Of a stretch of 32,907 nt of DNA, positions 23,062-32,787 are shown in pieces. This DNA is from an uncultured Prevotella sp. (GTDB lineage Bacteria; Bacteroidota; Bacteroidia; Bacteroidales; Bacteroidaceae). The position numbers were made by a program, and so were the translations under genes. Below the pieces are notes generated by a model, which was given only the letters and a program-made list of their open reading frames with translations, searched no databases and was not told where the DNA came from. The DNA lies in assembly GCA_937906495.1 (NCBI GenBank), contig CALCVT010000039.1, positions 1 through 32,907 of the forward strand, in the 5' to 3' direction. How positions within the stretch are numbered: position 1 is the stretch's first letter; each line of letters begins with the position of its first letter.

Positions 23062-25308
23062 ATGATCACTGCACAATATCCGGTCGTGGGCATGAGCTGT
23101 GCTTCGTGCTCAGCCCACGTTGATAAAGCCCTTCGTTCAGTACCGGGCGTTCACGAAGTAAATGTTAATTTACCAATGGGTTTTGCCCGTGTAACCTTCG
23201 ACGAAGGCCAGTGCACTCCGCACGACTTGCAAGTAGCCGTGGGGTGTATGGGATTTGAATTGGTTATAGCACAGTCGTCGGAACCCGCCCGGCAGCAAGT
23301 TGGTGCATCGGCCGGCGAATCGGCCTCGCAGCCTTCGGCAAACTCAATCCCTTCGTACGAAGAGCGCTACCGACAACTTCGTAACCGCGCCTATGGAGCA
23401 TTGATACTTGCAGTTCCACTCATGGTGCTTAGCATTGTGCCAAATTTATTTATGGGGCAGGGCGTGCTGCTGATGGTGTTAGCTGCTTATTCGCTCTATG
23501 AGTTTGGACGTGAGTTTTACGTCAATGCCTGGAAACTGTTCCGTCATGGAACATCGAATATGGACACCCTTGTGGCACTGAGCACAGCTGTAGCTTTTTT
23601 GTATAGCTGTTTTAACCTTTTCTTTCCCCACTTTTTTGCAGCACGTGGCATAGAGCCTCATCTTTATTTCGATTCGGCCGGCGTAATAACAGCCTTTATC
23701 TTGTTGGGACGAATGCTCGAGGCGCGTGCCCGTCACCGCACAACCCATACATTGCGCCGCTTGATGGGGCTGCAGCCCAAAAAGGTGGTACAAGTTTTGC
23801 CCGATGGTACCGAGCAGACCATTCCTATCGACGAGGTTAAAGCAGGCGACAGGCTGGTGGCCCGACCGGGAGAGCGTATAGCTGTAGATGGCCGTGTAAT
23901 CGAAGGCCGGTCAAATGTAGATGAAAGCATGTTGAGCGGTGAGCCCGTTCCTGTAAGCAAACAGCCCGGCGATGCCGTGATGGCCGGCACAATCAATAAA
24001 AACGGCAACCTGCACTACCAGGCCGAGAAGGTAGGAAAAGATACTGTACTGGCACAAATTGTGCACATGGTGCAGGAGGCACAAGGCTCTAAGGTTCCAG
24101 TACAGGCACTGGTCGACCGCATAGCAGCAGTATTTGTGCCGGTTATAGTAGGGATAGCCCTGCTGAGTTGCCTGGTGTGGATGATTTTCGATCCAACCGA
24201 CGGGCAGACTCATGGTATGCTGGCCCTTGTGTCAGTACTTGTAGTAGCTTGTCCGTGTGCTTTGGGCTTAGCCACCCCAACAGCCATTATGGTTGGTGTG
24301 GGGCGCGGAGCCGATATGGGTATTCTGATAAAAGATGCCAGCAGCCTTGAAGTGGCCCGCAAGGTCGATGTTGTAGTATTCGATAAGACCGGAACCATAA
24401 CCATCGGTCACCCCGAGGTAGTCGATGCGATGTTTGTAGACCGCTCTGGCTTACCCGCCATTATCCATTCGCTCGAGCATTTATCCGAACATCCGCTGGC
24501 CGAGGCCGTATGCAGTCATTTTAAAAACGAACCTCTCTTGCCGGTAACAGACTTTGAGGCTTTGCCCGGACAAGGATTAGTCGGAACCGTTGGTGGTGTG
24601 AAGTACACCATTGGTAATATGGATTTGATGGATAAAAAGGGTTTCCGTTTTAGCGAAGAGCAGCAAATGCAGGCCGACAGTTGGACTGCTCAGGCTTGTA
24701 CGCTTGTGGTTTTGGCAGACGAGGCAGACGTGCTGGCTATAATGGCCCTCTCTGATGAGGTAAAGTCAACTTCGGCTCAAGCCATAGCCGAATTAAAGCA
24801 ATTAGGTGTGCGCACTTGCATTCTTACCGGCGACTCGGTAGCAACAGCAGCCTCGGTAGCCCGGCAGGTGCATGCCGACCAGTATGCAGCGCGTTTGTTG
24901 CCGGCCGACAAAGCCCGCTTTATTAAGCGTCTGCAGGCCACAGGCTTGTGCGTGGCCATGGTAGGCGATGGCATCAACGACAGTGCCGCTTTGGCTCAGG
25001 CCGATTTAAGCGTAGCAATGGGTAAAGGCAGCGATATAGCCATCGAAACAGCCATGATGACCATCCTCTCGTCCGACCTCCTGCGTTTGCCGCAAGCCAT
25101 CCGGCTCTCTCAACGCACCATACTCACAATTCGCGAAAACCTGTTCTGGGCTTTCTTTTACAACATGGTTAGTGTACCCATAGCAGCAGGTGTTCTTTAC
25201 CCTCTTTGCGGATATTTACTCAGTCCGATGGTTGCAGGTGCGGCTATGGCATTGAGCAGTGTGAGTGTAGTGGCCAATTCGTTGCGCAGTGGCAAGATGA
25301 AGCTGTAA
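23062..25308 (+). CDS. copA: Cu(I)-exporting P1B-type ATPase
   Basis: The protein has 748 aa. One N-terminal heavy-metal domain has GMSCASC (10-16). Eight membrane segments follow with the P1B set: LSGEP in the actuator (291-295), CPC in the sixth membrane helix (397-399), phosphorylated Asp441 in DKTGT, SEHPLA (475-480) and GDGIND (635-640). Metal-site residues specify the P1B-1 copper subgroup: YN (700-701) and Met729...Ser733 (MALSS). The protein pumps Cu(I) out of the cytoplasm using ATP. The gene is alone, without a copper chaperone or CsoR/CueR regulator next to it. Ag(I) is a likely second substrate. A linker of ~25 Ser/Ala-rich residues follows the metal domain. Confidence 0.95.
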   Translation: MITAQYPVVGMSCASCSAHVDKALRSVPGVHEVNVNLPMGFARVTFDEGQCTPHDLQVAVGCMGFELVIAQSSEPARQQVGASAGESASQPSANSIPSYEERYRQLRNRAYGALILAVPLMVLSIVPNLFMGQGVLLMVLAAYSLYEFGREFYVNAWKLFRHGTSNMDTLVALSTAVAFLYSCFNLFFPHFFAARGIEPHLYFDSAGVITAFILLGRMLEARARHRTTHTLRRLMGLQPKKVVQVLPDGTEQTIPIDEVKAGDRLVARPGERIAVDGRVIEGRSNVDESMLSGEPVPVSKQPGDAVMAGTINKNGNLHYQAEKVGKDTVLAQIVHMVQEAQGSKVPVQALVDRIAAVFVPVIVGIALLSCLVWMIFDPTDGQTHGMLALVSVLVVACPCALGLATPTAIMVGVGRGADMGILIKDASSLEVARKVDVVVFDKTGTITIGHPEVVDAMFVDRSGLPAIIHSLEHLSEHPLAEAVCSHFKNEPLLPVTDFEALPGQGLVGTVGGVKYTIGNMDLMDKKGFRFSEEQQMQADSWTAQACTLVVLADEADVLAIMALSDEVKSTSAQAIAELKQLGVRTCILTGDSVATAASVARQVHADQYAARLLPADKARFIKRLQATGLCVAMVGDGINDSAALAQADLSVAMGKGSDIAIETAMMTILSSDLLRLPQAIRLSQRTILTIRENLFWAFFYNMVSVPIAAGVLYPLCGYLLSPMVAGAAMALSSVSVVANSLRSGKMKL

Positions 25309-25507
25309 ACTTGCTCCGGATGGTGTACCCCCAAGCAGTATAACAACTCCCTGGGCTATGGATTTTTATTGCGCAAAGCACTTATGAATGGTTGTGTGCC
25401 CCACACATTTTCCATCTCCCTGCCTATTATAAATTCTGTTCATTCTGAAGGGTTGCAAAGCAACGTTGCATCTCTATCTGCATACTCGCTTTTTATTATT
25501 TCAAGGT

Positions 25508-25560
25508 CCACCCCTCCGGCAAACAATCTTGCAGCCGTAGGGGTGGGCTCTATTGTTTAT
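25508..25560 (+). terminator. Hairpin terminator candidate after copA
   Basis: A perfect 8-bp stem CCACCCCT/AGGGGTGG (25508-25515/25539-25546) with inner GGC/GCC is followed by the T-rich CTCTATTGTTTATT. It lies ~200 nt after the copA stop. Confidence 0.55.
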
Positions 25561-25686
25561 TAAATCCTAAAGGTTGGCTGAAACAACTTTTACACTTTGG
25601 TTGACGACTGAAAGCGTATGCCGTATATGGTGCAATTGCCAATACATTTAAATGCCTAGTGATAGAATCAAAACCACCTGATATTC

Positions 25687-25717
25687 TTGCATATTTGTGT
25701 AATACGTTGTAATTTTG
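25687..25717 (+). promoter_or_regulatory. Promoter of the GH92 operon
   Basis: TTG (25687-25689), a 20-nt spacer and TAATTTTG (25710-25717) match the consensus. The predicted leader before the ATG at 25744 is ~23 nt. Confidence 0.7.
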
Positions 25718-25743
25718 GGCGATTATTATTAAACTCACACACT

Positions 25744-27936
25744 ATGCGCTTTATTTTAGTTTTAGTTTTCTCCATGATGTTTCTGGGTACTCGAGCAGAC
25801 AATTGGGTATCTCATGTTAACACCTTAGTTGGTACAGACAGCGACTATGCCTTGTCTACGGGCAACACTTATCCGGCAGTGGCTATGCCCTGGGGTATGA
25901 ATTTTTGGACTCCTCAAACCGGAAAAATGGGAGATGGCTGGGCCTACACCTATCGTGCCCGTCATATTCGCGGCTTAAAGCAAACTCATCAGCCTTCGCC
26001 TTGGATAAACGATTATGGCCAGTTCTCTATTATGCCGGTAGTAGGTTCTAAAATAACCGAAGAGGCACGCAAAAGTTGGTATTCGCACAAGTCGGAAGTT
26101 GCAACCCCTTATTATTACAGTGTATATCTGGCCGACCACGACGTAGTTGCAGAACTAACGCCTACCGAGCGTGCAGCCCGTTTCCGCATAACCTATCCTA
26201 AAACCGATTCTGCAGCTCTAGTTGTCGATGCCTTCGACCGCGGGTCGAGTGTTCGGGTTGAGGGTAACCGTATTGTAGGCTATACCACTCGTAACAGCGG
26301 CGGCGTGCCCGATAACTTTAAAAACTATTTTGTAGTCGAACTCCCCGAAGGTTGTGTTGCCGATGTACGCTTATGGACGGGTAATGGTAAATTTGTAGAA
26401 GGTTCAGGCGTAACCGATAATCATACCGGAGCTTATGTTCTTTTCCGTCCTACCCATCGTGGCACTCGTTTAGAGTTGCGTGTAGCCTCATCATTTATAA
26501 GCGAGCAGCAGGCCTTACGAAACCTTCAGGAACTTTCGGCTCCCAACTTCGATGCACAGAAAGAAGCAGGCAAGGCCCGTTGGAACGAAGTGTTGGGCCG
26601 TATCGACATTCAGGCCTCAGCCGATGTGAAGCGTGTGTTTTACTCTTGTCTGTACCGTTCGGTACTTTTTCCCCGTCAATTCTTTGAGTACGATGCTGCA
26701 GGAAATCCTGTGCATTACAGCCCCTTCGATGGTCAGGTATATAGCGGCCGTCTCTTTACCGATACCGGCTTTTGGGATACCTTCCGAAGTCTTTTTCCCT
26801 TGCTCAACTTGGTCTATCCCGAGATGAATGCACAAATGCAGGAGGGCTTGCTCAATACTTATCGTGAGAGTGGTTTTTTGCCTGAATGGGCTTCACCCGG
26901 CCATCGCGATTGTATGGTAGGTAATAATTCGGCTTCGGTAGTAACCGATGCCATGCTAAAGGGCATTACTCCCGACTCTTTGCGTCTGTCCCTTTACGAG
27001 GCTATGCTTAAAACCGCCAACAGTTCTCATCCGCAGGTAAGTTCAACCGGTCGCAAGGGATATGAATACTACAATCGTTTGGGCTATGTGCCTTGTGATG
27101 TTAAGATAAATGAGAATGTAGCCCGCACCCTTGAGTATGCCTACGACGACTGGTGCATTGCTCAGGCCGGTAAATTCCTCAAACGCCCTAAAAAGGAAAT
27201 TGCACTTTATGAACAGCGTGCGCAGAACTATCGTAAGGTATTCGACCCCGTTACGCGTTTGATGCGTGGCCGCTGTGCAGATGGTAATTTCTCTACGCCT
27301 TTTAACCCTCTCAAGTGGGGTGGAGACTTTACAGAAGGTAATTCCTGGCATTATACCTGGAGTGTATTCCACGATGTCGAAGGCTTAATGGAGCTGATGG
27401 GTGGCCGTAAGGGCTTTGTGCAGATGCTCGATAGCGTCTTTGCCCTGCCTCCTTTGTTTGACTGCTCTTATTATGGCCAGGTTATTCACGAAATTCGCGA
27501 GATGCAAATTATGAACATGGGCAATTATGCACACGGCAACCAGCCTATTCAACACATGATTTATCTGTACGACTATGCCGGTGAGCCGCGAAAGGCCCAG
27601 TACCATTTGCGTGAGGTGATGGACAAACTCTACAAAATAACCCCCGATGGCTATTGCGGTGACGAAGATAACGGACAGACTTCAGCCTGGTATGTATTTT
27701 CAGCATTGGGCTTCTACCCCGTTTGTCCCGGAGCCGATGCCTATGCGGTGGGAACCCCGCTGGTTAACCATGCAACCATCAGTTTGCCCGGTGGCAAACA
27801 AATTAGCATACAAGCATCAAAGGCTGCCGAAACACCGTACTGGAAAACCTTGCGTGTTGACGGCCAAGTTCAAAGCGCCCCTTTCATTAACTTCAGCGAC
27901 TTGGTTAAGGGTGCAAAGGTTGAATTTGGGTATTGA
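25744..27936 (+). CDS. GH92 alpha-mannosidase, alpha-1,2-type
   Basis: The protein has 730 aa with a signal peptide (MRFILVLVFSMMFLGTRA), so it acts outside the cytoplasm. GH92 enzymes are calcium-dependent inverting exo-alpha-mannosidases with an N-terminal beta-sandwich and an (alpha/alpha)6 catalytic domain. Catalytic residues are in place: Glu531 in EGNSWHY (acid) and Asp640/Asp642 in GDEDNGQTSAW (base region). His582-Glu583 in HEIREM correspond to the pair that, as I recall from the Bacteroides BT3990 structure, binds the +1 mannose in alpha-1,2-mannosidases; the spacing is offset by a constant two residues. The ATG at 25744 is preferred because an in-frame upstream TTG (25687) would coincide with the -33 box. 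It is first in a three-gene GH92 operon. Confidence 0.95.
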   Translation: MRFILVLVFSMMFLGTRADNWVSHVNTLVGTDSDYALSTGNTYPAVAMPWGMNFWTPQTGKMGDGWAYTYRARHIRGLKQTHQPSPWINDYGQFSIMPVVGSKITEEARKSWYSHKSEVATPYYYSVYLADHDVVAELTPTERAARFRITYPKTDSAALVVDAFDRGSSVRVEGNRIVGYTTRNSGGVPDNFKNYFVVELPEGCVADVRLWTGNGKFVEGSGVTDNHTGAYVLFRPTHRGTRLELRVASSFISEQQALRNLQELSAPNFDAQKEAGKARWNEVLGRIDIQASADVKRVFYSCLYRSVLFPRQFFEYDAAGNPVHYSPFDGQVYSGRLFTDTGFWDTFRSLFPLLNLVYPEMNAQMQEGLLNTYRESGFLPEWASPGHRDCMVGNNSASVVTDAMLKGITPDSLRLSLYEAMLKTANSSHPQVSSTGRKGYEYYNRLGYVPCDVKINENVARTLEYAYDDWCIAQAGKFLKRPKKEIALYEQRAQNYRKVFDPVTRLMRGRCADGNFSTPFNPLKWGGDFTEGNSWHYTWSVFHDVEGLMELMGGRKGFVQMLDSVFALPPLFDCSYYGQVIHEIREMQIMNMGNYAHGNQPIQHMIYLYDYAGEPRKAQYHLREVMDKLYKITPDGYCGDEDNGQTSAWYVFSALGFYPVCPGADAYAVGTPLVNHATISLPGGKQISIQASKAAETPYWKTLRVDGQVQSAPFINFSDLVKGAKVEFGY

Positions 27937-27989
27937 TGCCTTTATACAGTTATCTACATTTAGTTTATTCGAAACGATTAGCACATTCA

Positions 27990-30140
27990 ATGCATTTGCG
28001 TATACCAATAATCGGACTGCTGCTTGCCGTATTCTTTACGGCAAGTGCGCAGACCCTACCTGCTGCAGCCGACTATGCTGCGGAGGTCGACCCGTTGATA
28101 GGTACTGATTATACGGGCAATACATATCCCGGAGCACAGGCTCCCTTCGGAATGGTTCAGCTTAGTCCCGACAATGGACTTCCGGGCTGGGACCGTATTG
28201 CCGGATACTTCTATCCCGACTCCACCATAGCCGGTTTCAGTCATACACACCTTTCGGGCACAGGTGCCGGCGATTTGTACGACATCAGTTTTATGCCTGT
28301 CACACTGCCGGCCTGCACAGCACCGCTTCCGTTAGGCGTTCATTCGCGTTTTAGCCATGCCAACGAAGCGGCACGTGCCGGTTACTACAGTGTACGCCTG
28401 GCCGACTATGATATTTTTGTAGAACTCACAGCAACCCCTCGTTGCGGCATTCAGCGCTACACCTTTCCTGAAAACGGAAAGCCGCGTGAGGTTATACTCA
28501 ATTTGGCCAAAGCAACCAATTGGGATGGAACGCTCGACAGCTACGTCCGTCAGATTGATGCCTATACCATTGAGGGATATCGCTACTCCGATGGCTGGGC
28601 ACGCGATCAGCGTGTATGGTTCCGCACCCGTTTTTCGCAACCGATAGCCAGTGTGAAACTCGATACTGCTGCCTTGCGCCAGGGGGGAAAGGGCTACATT
28701 GCACATTTGGGGTTTGCTGCTAAAGGCGATGCACAGCTTACGGTTATTACGGCACTTTCGCCCACAGGATGGGAGGGAGCTGCCCGTAATTTGCAAGCTG
28801 AAGCACCTACTGATAACTTCGATTTTTATGCTGCCGAGGCACGCACAGCGTGGAATCGTGAACTTGGACGCATTGAAATAGAAGGAGGCACACGTGAGCA
28901 ACGCACCGTATTCTATACAGCCCTTTACCATGCCCTCATAGCCCCCACACTTTTTGAAGATGTTGACGGAAGTTATAGGGGAGCCGACCACCAGATACAC
29001 CAGGCCAAGGGTTGGCATAACTACGAGACTTGTTCGCTTTGGGACACTTATCGTGCTGCTCATCCGCTCTATGCGCTGCTTATGCCCAAGCGTGCATCAG
29101 ATATGATTAACGCACTGATGGCTTTTGCCGAGCAGCAGGGACGCTTGCCCGTATGGAACATGTGGGCCTCCGAAACCGACATGATGATTGGCTACCATGC
29201 TGCTTCGGTTATAGCCGAGGGGGTACTCAAGCTGTTGCCCGGAATTGATGCGCGCAGAGCACTCAACCTGTGTGTACAGACGGCTAATCTCGACAATTAT
29301 CGAGGTATAGGTCTTTACCGTAAGTTGGGCTATGTTCCTTACGATGTAAAGGAGCCTACACTCAACGACGACTGGTCGCTCTCGCGCACCCTGGAGTATG
29401 CTTACGACGACGCTTGCATAGCCCGCCTTGCAGCGCATGTGGGCGATACCGAGACGGCCCGGATTTTTGCTCAGCGTGCACTTAACTACCGCAACGTATT
29501 TAATCCAGCTATCGGTTTTATGCAACCGCGCGACAGTCACGGCAGTTTTCAGCCCGACTTTACCCCCGATGCCTACACGTCACACATTTGCGAGAGCAAT
29601 GGCTGGCACTATTTGTGGTCAGTACAACACGACGTGCCGGGCTTGATAAAACTCATGGGCGGTAAGCAGCGTTTTACCGAGCGCCTTGACAGTATGTTTA
29701 CTTATGTGCCGGCTGCCAATGCTGAGCTGCCTCTCTTCAGTACAGGTATGATTGGGCAATATGCCCAGGGCAATGAGCCTTCGCACCACGTAGCCTATCT
29801 TTATAATTGGGTTGGCCGTAATGACCGTACGCGTCACTATGTGCATCGCATACTCAACGAACTATATCATGCAACCCCAGCCGGACTTTGTGGTAACGAA
29901 GACTGTGGGCAGATGTCGGCCTGGTATGTATTTTCGGCCTTGGGCTTTTATCCCCTCGACCCCACGAGTTGCACCTATGAGGTTGGATTTCCGCTGTTCG
30001 ACAAAGCCACCTTACACCTGACTACTCCCAACGGAGGTGCACCCCGCAAGGTCGTTATAACCCGCGATCGCAAAAATATGTATATCAACGGCCGTAAGGT
30101 CAAAGGTACAAACATCAAACACGCCGATTTGCTGAAATGA
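27990..30140 (+). CDS. GH92 alpha-mannosidase, second paralogue
   Basis: The protein has 716 aa from the ATG at 27990, chosen because it gives a clean signal peptide (MHLRIPIIGLLLAVFFTASA); earlier starts at 27933/27936 overlap the previous stop and would add 18-19 residues. GH92 features include GAQAPFGMVQLSPD (48-61), HTHLSGTG (85-92), acid Glu535 in CESNGWHY and GNEDCGQMSAW with Asp638. In place of the HEIREM segment of the first copy it has FSTGMIGQYAQGNEPSHH, so the alpha-1,2-specific pair is missing. It probably cuts another linkage (alpha-1,3, -1,4, -1,6 or phospho-mannose). The stop shares ATGA with the third copy, implying translational coupling. Confidence 0.94.
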   Translation: MHLRIPIIGLLLAVFFTASAQTLPAAADYAAEVDPLIGTDYTGNTYPGAQAPFGMVQLSPDNGLPGWDRIAGYFYPDSTIAGFSHTHLSGTGAGDLYDISFMPVTLPACTAPLPLGVHSRFSHANEAARAGYYSVRLADYDIFVELTATPRCGIQRYTFPENGKPREVILNLAKATNWDGTLDSYVRQIDAYTIEGYRYSDGWARDQRVWFRTRFSQPIASVKLDTAALRQGGKGYIAHLGFAAKGDAQLTVITALSPTGWEGAARNLQAEAPTDNFDFYAAEARTAWNRELGRIEIEGGTREQRTVFYTALYHALIAPTLFEDVDGSYRGADHQIHQAKGWHNYETCSLWDTYRAAHPLYALLMPKRASDMINALMAFAEQQGRLPVWNMWASETDMMIGYHAASVIAEGVLKLLPGIDARRALNLCVQTANLDNYRGIGLYRKLGYVPYDVKEPTLNDDWSLSRTLEYAYDDACIARLAAHVGDTETARIFAQRALNYRNVFNPAIGFMQPRDSHGSFQPDFTPDAYTSHICESNGWHYLWSVQHDVPGLIKLMGGKQRFTERLDSMFTYVPAANAELPLFSTGMIGQYAQGNEPSHHVAYLYNWVGRNDRTRHYVHRILNELYHATPAGLCGNEDCGQMSAWYVFSALGFYPLDPTSCTYEVGFPLFDKATLHLTTPNGGAPRKVVITRDRKNMYINGRKVKGTNIKHADLLK

Positions 30141-32452
30141 TAACCCCAAAAACTTTTTGTTTGCACGTTATGGCGCAACTTCGTTTGCTGATGCTGGGTG
30201 TAGGTTTATTCTTCATGCTTGCATTCCACCCTCATTTACTTCCTGCTCAGTCAACCAACCGGTGCAGCCGCGTCAATCTGTTTATCGGAACCGGTGGCCA
30301 TGGACATACAACCCCGGCTGCCATAGTGCCTCATGGAATGATACAGCCGGGCCCCGATACTCGCATACATGGTTGGGATGCCAGTTCGGGCTATCATTAT
30401 TCCGACAGTTTAATGAACGGATTTGCCCATACTCGCCTCTCGGGAACGGGATGTGCCGACTTTGGCGACTTTTTAATGATGCCCTTTACCGGCGAACCCG
30501 ACCTCAACTATATTGGCGAAAAAGCTTCGGGCGTGCAGCAGGTAGCTTATGCATCGCCTTTCAGCCATGCCCGCGAGCAGGCCGAACCCGGTTATTATGC
30601 CGTATGGCTCGAGCGCTATCAGGTGTGGGCTGAACTTACAGCTACCGAGCGCACGGCCCTGCACCGTTACACCTATGCCGGCCGTCAGCAGGAACCGAAG
30701 GGAGTGATTCTCGATTTGGACTATGCCATTCAGGAGCAGACCAACTTGCAGATGAACTACGAGGTAGTTGACAGTCAAACCGTGCGAGCTTTTCGCAGCA
30801 GCCTTTGGTGGGCTTATAAGCAGGATGTGCATTTTTACCTTCGTTTTTCAAAGCCTTTCAGCCGTTTCGAGGCTATGCGCGATACCATTGTTGACCGTGG
30901 TAAAAAAGAGCCTCGCTGCAAACTGGTGTTTTACTTTGATCTTGCTCCCGGCGAGCAGTTGTTGGCAAAGGCCGCTATTTCGTCAGTCGATGCTGCCGGA
31001 GCTGAAAAAAATATGAAGGCCGAGCAGCCCGGATGGAATTTTGAGGATACGCGCTTGCGTGCCCATAATTTGTGGGAAGATGCCTTGAGTAAGATTACTG
31101 TAAGTACAACCGATACTGATGCCGAAACCAACTTTTATACAGCCCTCTACCATGCACAGCTTGCCCCGGCGCTCTTTGCCGATGTCGACGGCCGCTATTT
31201 AGGTAACGACTTGCAGGTGCATCAAGGCAATCCAAACGACCCTATGTACACCTTCTTTTCGTTGTGGGATACTTTCAGGGCGCTCCACCCCTTGCTCTCA
31301 ATTATTGCACCCCAGGAAAATGCAGCCTACATCCGCCAGCTTGTGCAAAAGGGTGAGGATGGCGGACTTGTGCCTAAGTGGGACTGCGTAGCTAACTATA
31401 CGGGCTGTATGATTGGCTACCACTTTGTTTCGCTGGTGGCCGATGCTTATGTTAAAGGCAATCGTGGTTTTGACCTCGAAAAGGCTTACCGTGCAGCCTG
31501 CCGTTCCGCTGAATACGACACCACCGGCATTGCGCCTGCCGTGCCGCGTTGGCTCTACCCATACATCATGCCCAAGGCACGCCACTACCGCCAAACCATG
31601 GGCTATGTGCCTGCTGACCTTGAAAACGAGTCGGTAGCCAAAGGCCTGGAGTATGCCTACAACGATTGGTGTGTAGCCTTGCTTGCGCAGGCGGTAGGCG
31701 ATAACGAACGGGCAACTCGCTTTAAAAACTATGCACAGGCTTGGCGCCACTATTGGGACCCCGAAACACGCTTTATGCGTGGCAAGTTGGCCAATGGAAA
31801 ATGGCGTACGCCCTTCGACCCGCGTAGTTCAACCCACCGAAACGATGATTATTGCGAGGGTAATGCCTGGCAGTGGTCGTGGTTTGTGCCGCACGATGTG
31901 GAGGGACTGGCGCAGGTGCTTGGTGGTAAACGCCAAATGGCCACAAGGCTCGACGACCTTTTCAGTGCTCCGTCCGAAATGACCGGTTCTGAAGTTTCGG
32001 CCGACATTAGCGGACTTATAGGGCAGTATGCACACGGCAACGAACCCTCGCACCACATTATTCATTTGTATAATTACGCGGGCCGCCCGTACCGCACGCA
32101 AGAGTTGGTCGACAGTGTGCTCTATACACTCTATCGCAATGCTCCCGATGGGTTGAGCGGTAACGAAGACTGCGGACAGATGTCGGCTTGGTATATGCTC
32201 AACGCCATTGGATTTTACCAGGTTTGTCCCGGCAATCCCACTTACAGCATAGGGCGTCCAATCTTCGACGAGGCTGTCATTCAGTTGCCCGGTGCACGTA
32301 CCTTTACCGTGCGTACGCACAATAACTCGCGCACTAACAAATATGTGCGCAGCATGCGCCTGAACGGGCGCAAACTAAAGAGTCCATTCTTTACGCACGA
32401 ACAACTGATGAAGGGTGGGGTGCTCGAACTCGAAATGGCTGCAAAACCCTGA
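30137..32452 (+). CDS. GH92 alpha-mannosidase, third paralogue
   Basis: The protein has 771 aa. The ATG at 30137 overlaps the preceding TGA (ATGA), which supports this start; an internal ATG at 30170 (residue 12) would also leave a signal peptide with hydrophobic core LLMLGVGLFFMLAF. Family motifs are AAIVPHGMIQPGPD (61-74), HTRLSGTG (98-105), acid Glu574 in CEGNAWQW and GNEDCGQMSAW with Asp678. Like the second copy it has SGLIGQYAHGNEPSHH in place of His-Glu, so it is not of the alpha-1,2 type. It differs strongly from both neighbours outside the motifs, including an extra segment near 455-480, so the cluster is not a recent duplication. It ends the operon; a strong terminator lies 128 bp on. 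Confidence 0.94.
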   Translation: MITPKTFCLHVMAQLRLLMLGVGLFFMLAFHPHLLPAQSTNRCSRVNLFIGTGGHGHTTPAAIVPHGMIQPGPDTRIHGWDASSGYHYSDSLMNGFAHTRLSGTGCADFGDFLMMPFTGEPDLNYIGEKASGVQQVAYASPFSHAREQAEPGYYAVWLERYQVWAELTATERTALHRYTYAGRQQEPKGVILDLDYAIQEQTNLQMNYEVVDSQTVRAFRSSLWWAYKQDVHFYLRFSKPFSRFEAMRDTIVDRGKKEPRCKLVFYFDLAPGEQLLAKAAISSVDAAGAEKNMKAEQPGWNFEDTRLRAHNLWEDALSKITVSTTDTDAETNFYTALYHAQLAPALFADVDGRYLGNDLQVHQGNPNDPMYTFFSLWDTFRALHPLLSIIAPQENAAYIRQLVQKGEDGGLVPKWDCVANYTGCMIGYHFVSLVADAYVKGNRGFDLEKAYRAACRSAEYDTTGIAPAVPRWLYPYIMPKARHYRQTMGYVPADLENESVAKGLEYAYNDWCVALLAQAVGDNERATRFKNYAQAWRHYWDPETRFMRGKLANGKWRTPFDPRSSTHRNDDYCEGNAWQWSWFVPHDVEGLAQVLGGKRQMATRLDDLFSAPSEMTGSEVSADISGLIGQYAHGNEPSHHIIHLYNYAGRPYRTQELVDSVLYTLYRNAPDGLSGNEDCGQMSAWYMLNAIGFYQVCPGNPTYSIGRPIFDEAVIQLPGARTFTVRTHNNSRTNKYVRSMRLNGRKLKSPFFTHEQLMKGGVLELEMAAKP

Positions 32453-32579
32453 ACTCCATAGCGCAAAATGTGCAGGCAGCAGCTACCGGCAGGTAGCATA
32501 TGGGGCCGATTGACGTTTGGCTGTTTAATGTAAAATGCATAACTTAGCGGTATCATTTGTGTGTACCGAGCAATCGATC

Positions 32580-32621
32580 AAACGGGGGCTGGTCTGCCAA
32601 AGCAGGCCAGCCCCCGTTTTT
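32580..32621 (+). terminator. Terminator of the GH92 operon
   Basis: A stem of about 17 bp (AAACGGGGGCTGG...CTGC with GCAG...CCAGCCCCCGTTT, one bulged or mismatched pair) and a 4-nt loop are followed by TTTTT. Confidence 0.9.
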
Positions 32622-32726
32622 GATAGCTGAATGTTGAAGAGCAAGAAGGTTTTTCTGGTTGTTCGAATGGTCCAAAAAGTCTTTTTGTTGAATGTTGAGG
32701 CCTTAAGTAGCCCGTGTAATCGCAAA

Positions 32727-32787
32727 TTCTGTCGCTGCGTTAGAATTTTCTGTCGCTGCGTTAGAAAATTCTGTCGCGGCGATAGAT
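32727..32787. repeat. Three tandem 19-bp dyads at 21-bp spacing, candidate operator array
   Basis: Copies at 32727-32745 and 32748-32766 are identical (TTCTGTCGCTGCGTTAGAA). The copy at 32769-32787 has four changes. Each unit is an inverted repeat of form TTCTnnCGCnGCGnnAGAA (the last base pair is lost in copy three). Starts are exactly 21 bp apart, two DNA helical turns, so the same face is presented three times. Confidence 0.85.

Larger units (their letters stand above)
25309..25743 (+). other. Intergenic region between copA and the GH92 operon
   Basis: This 435-bp spacer has no credible gene. It holds one GC-rich hairpin (25508-25546) and, at its right end, the GH92 promoter (25687-25717). 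The rest is unremarkable. Confidence 0.65.

Noticed and set aside
28332..29063. 243-codon minus-strand frame inside the second GH92 gene
   Set aside because: It is a shadow of the GH92 coding frame.
32727..32787. CRISPR array
   Set aside because: Units are 19-21 bp with only 2 bp between them and no variable spacers, and no cas gene is in the window.
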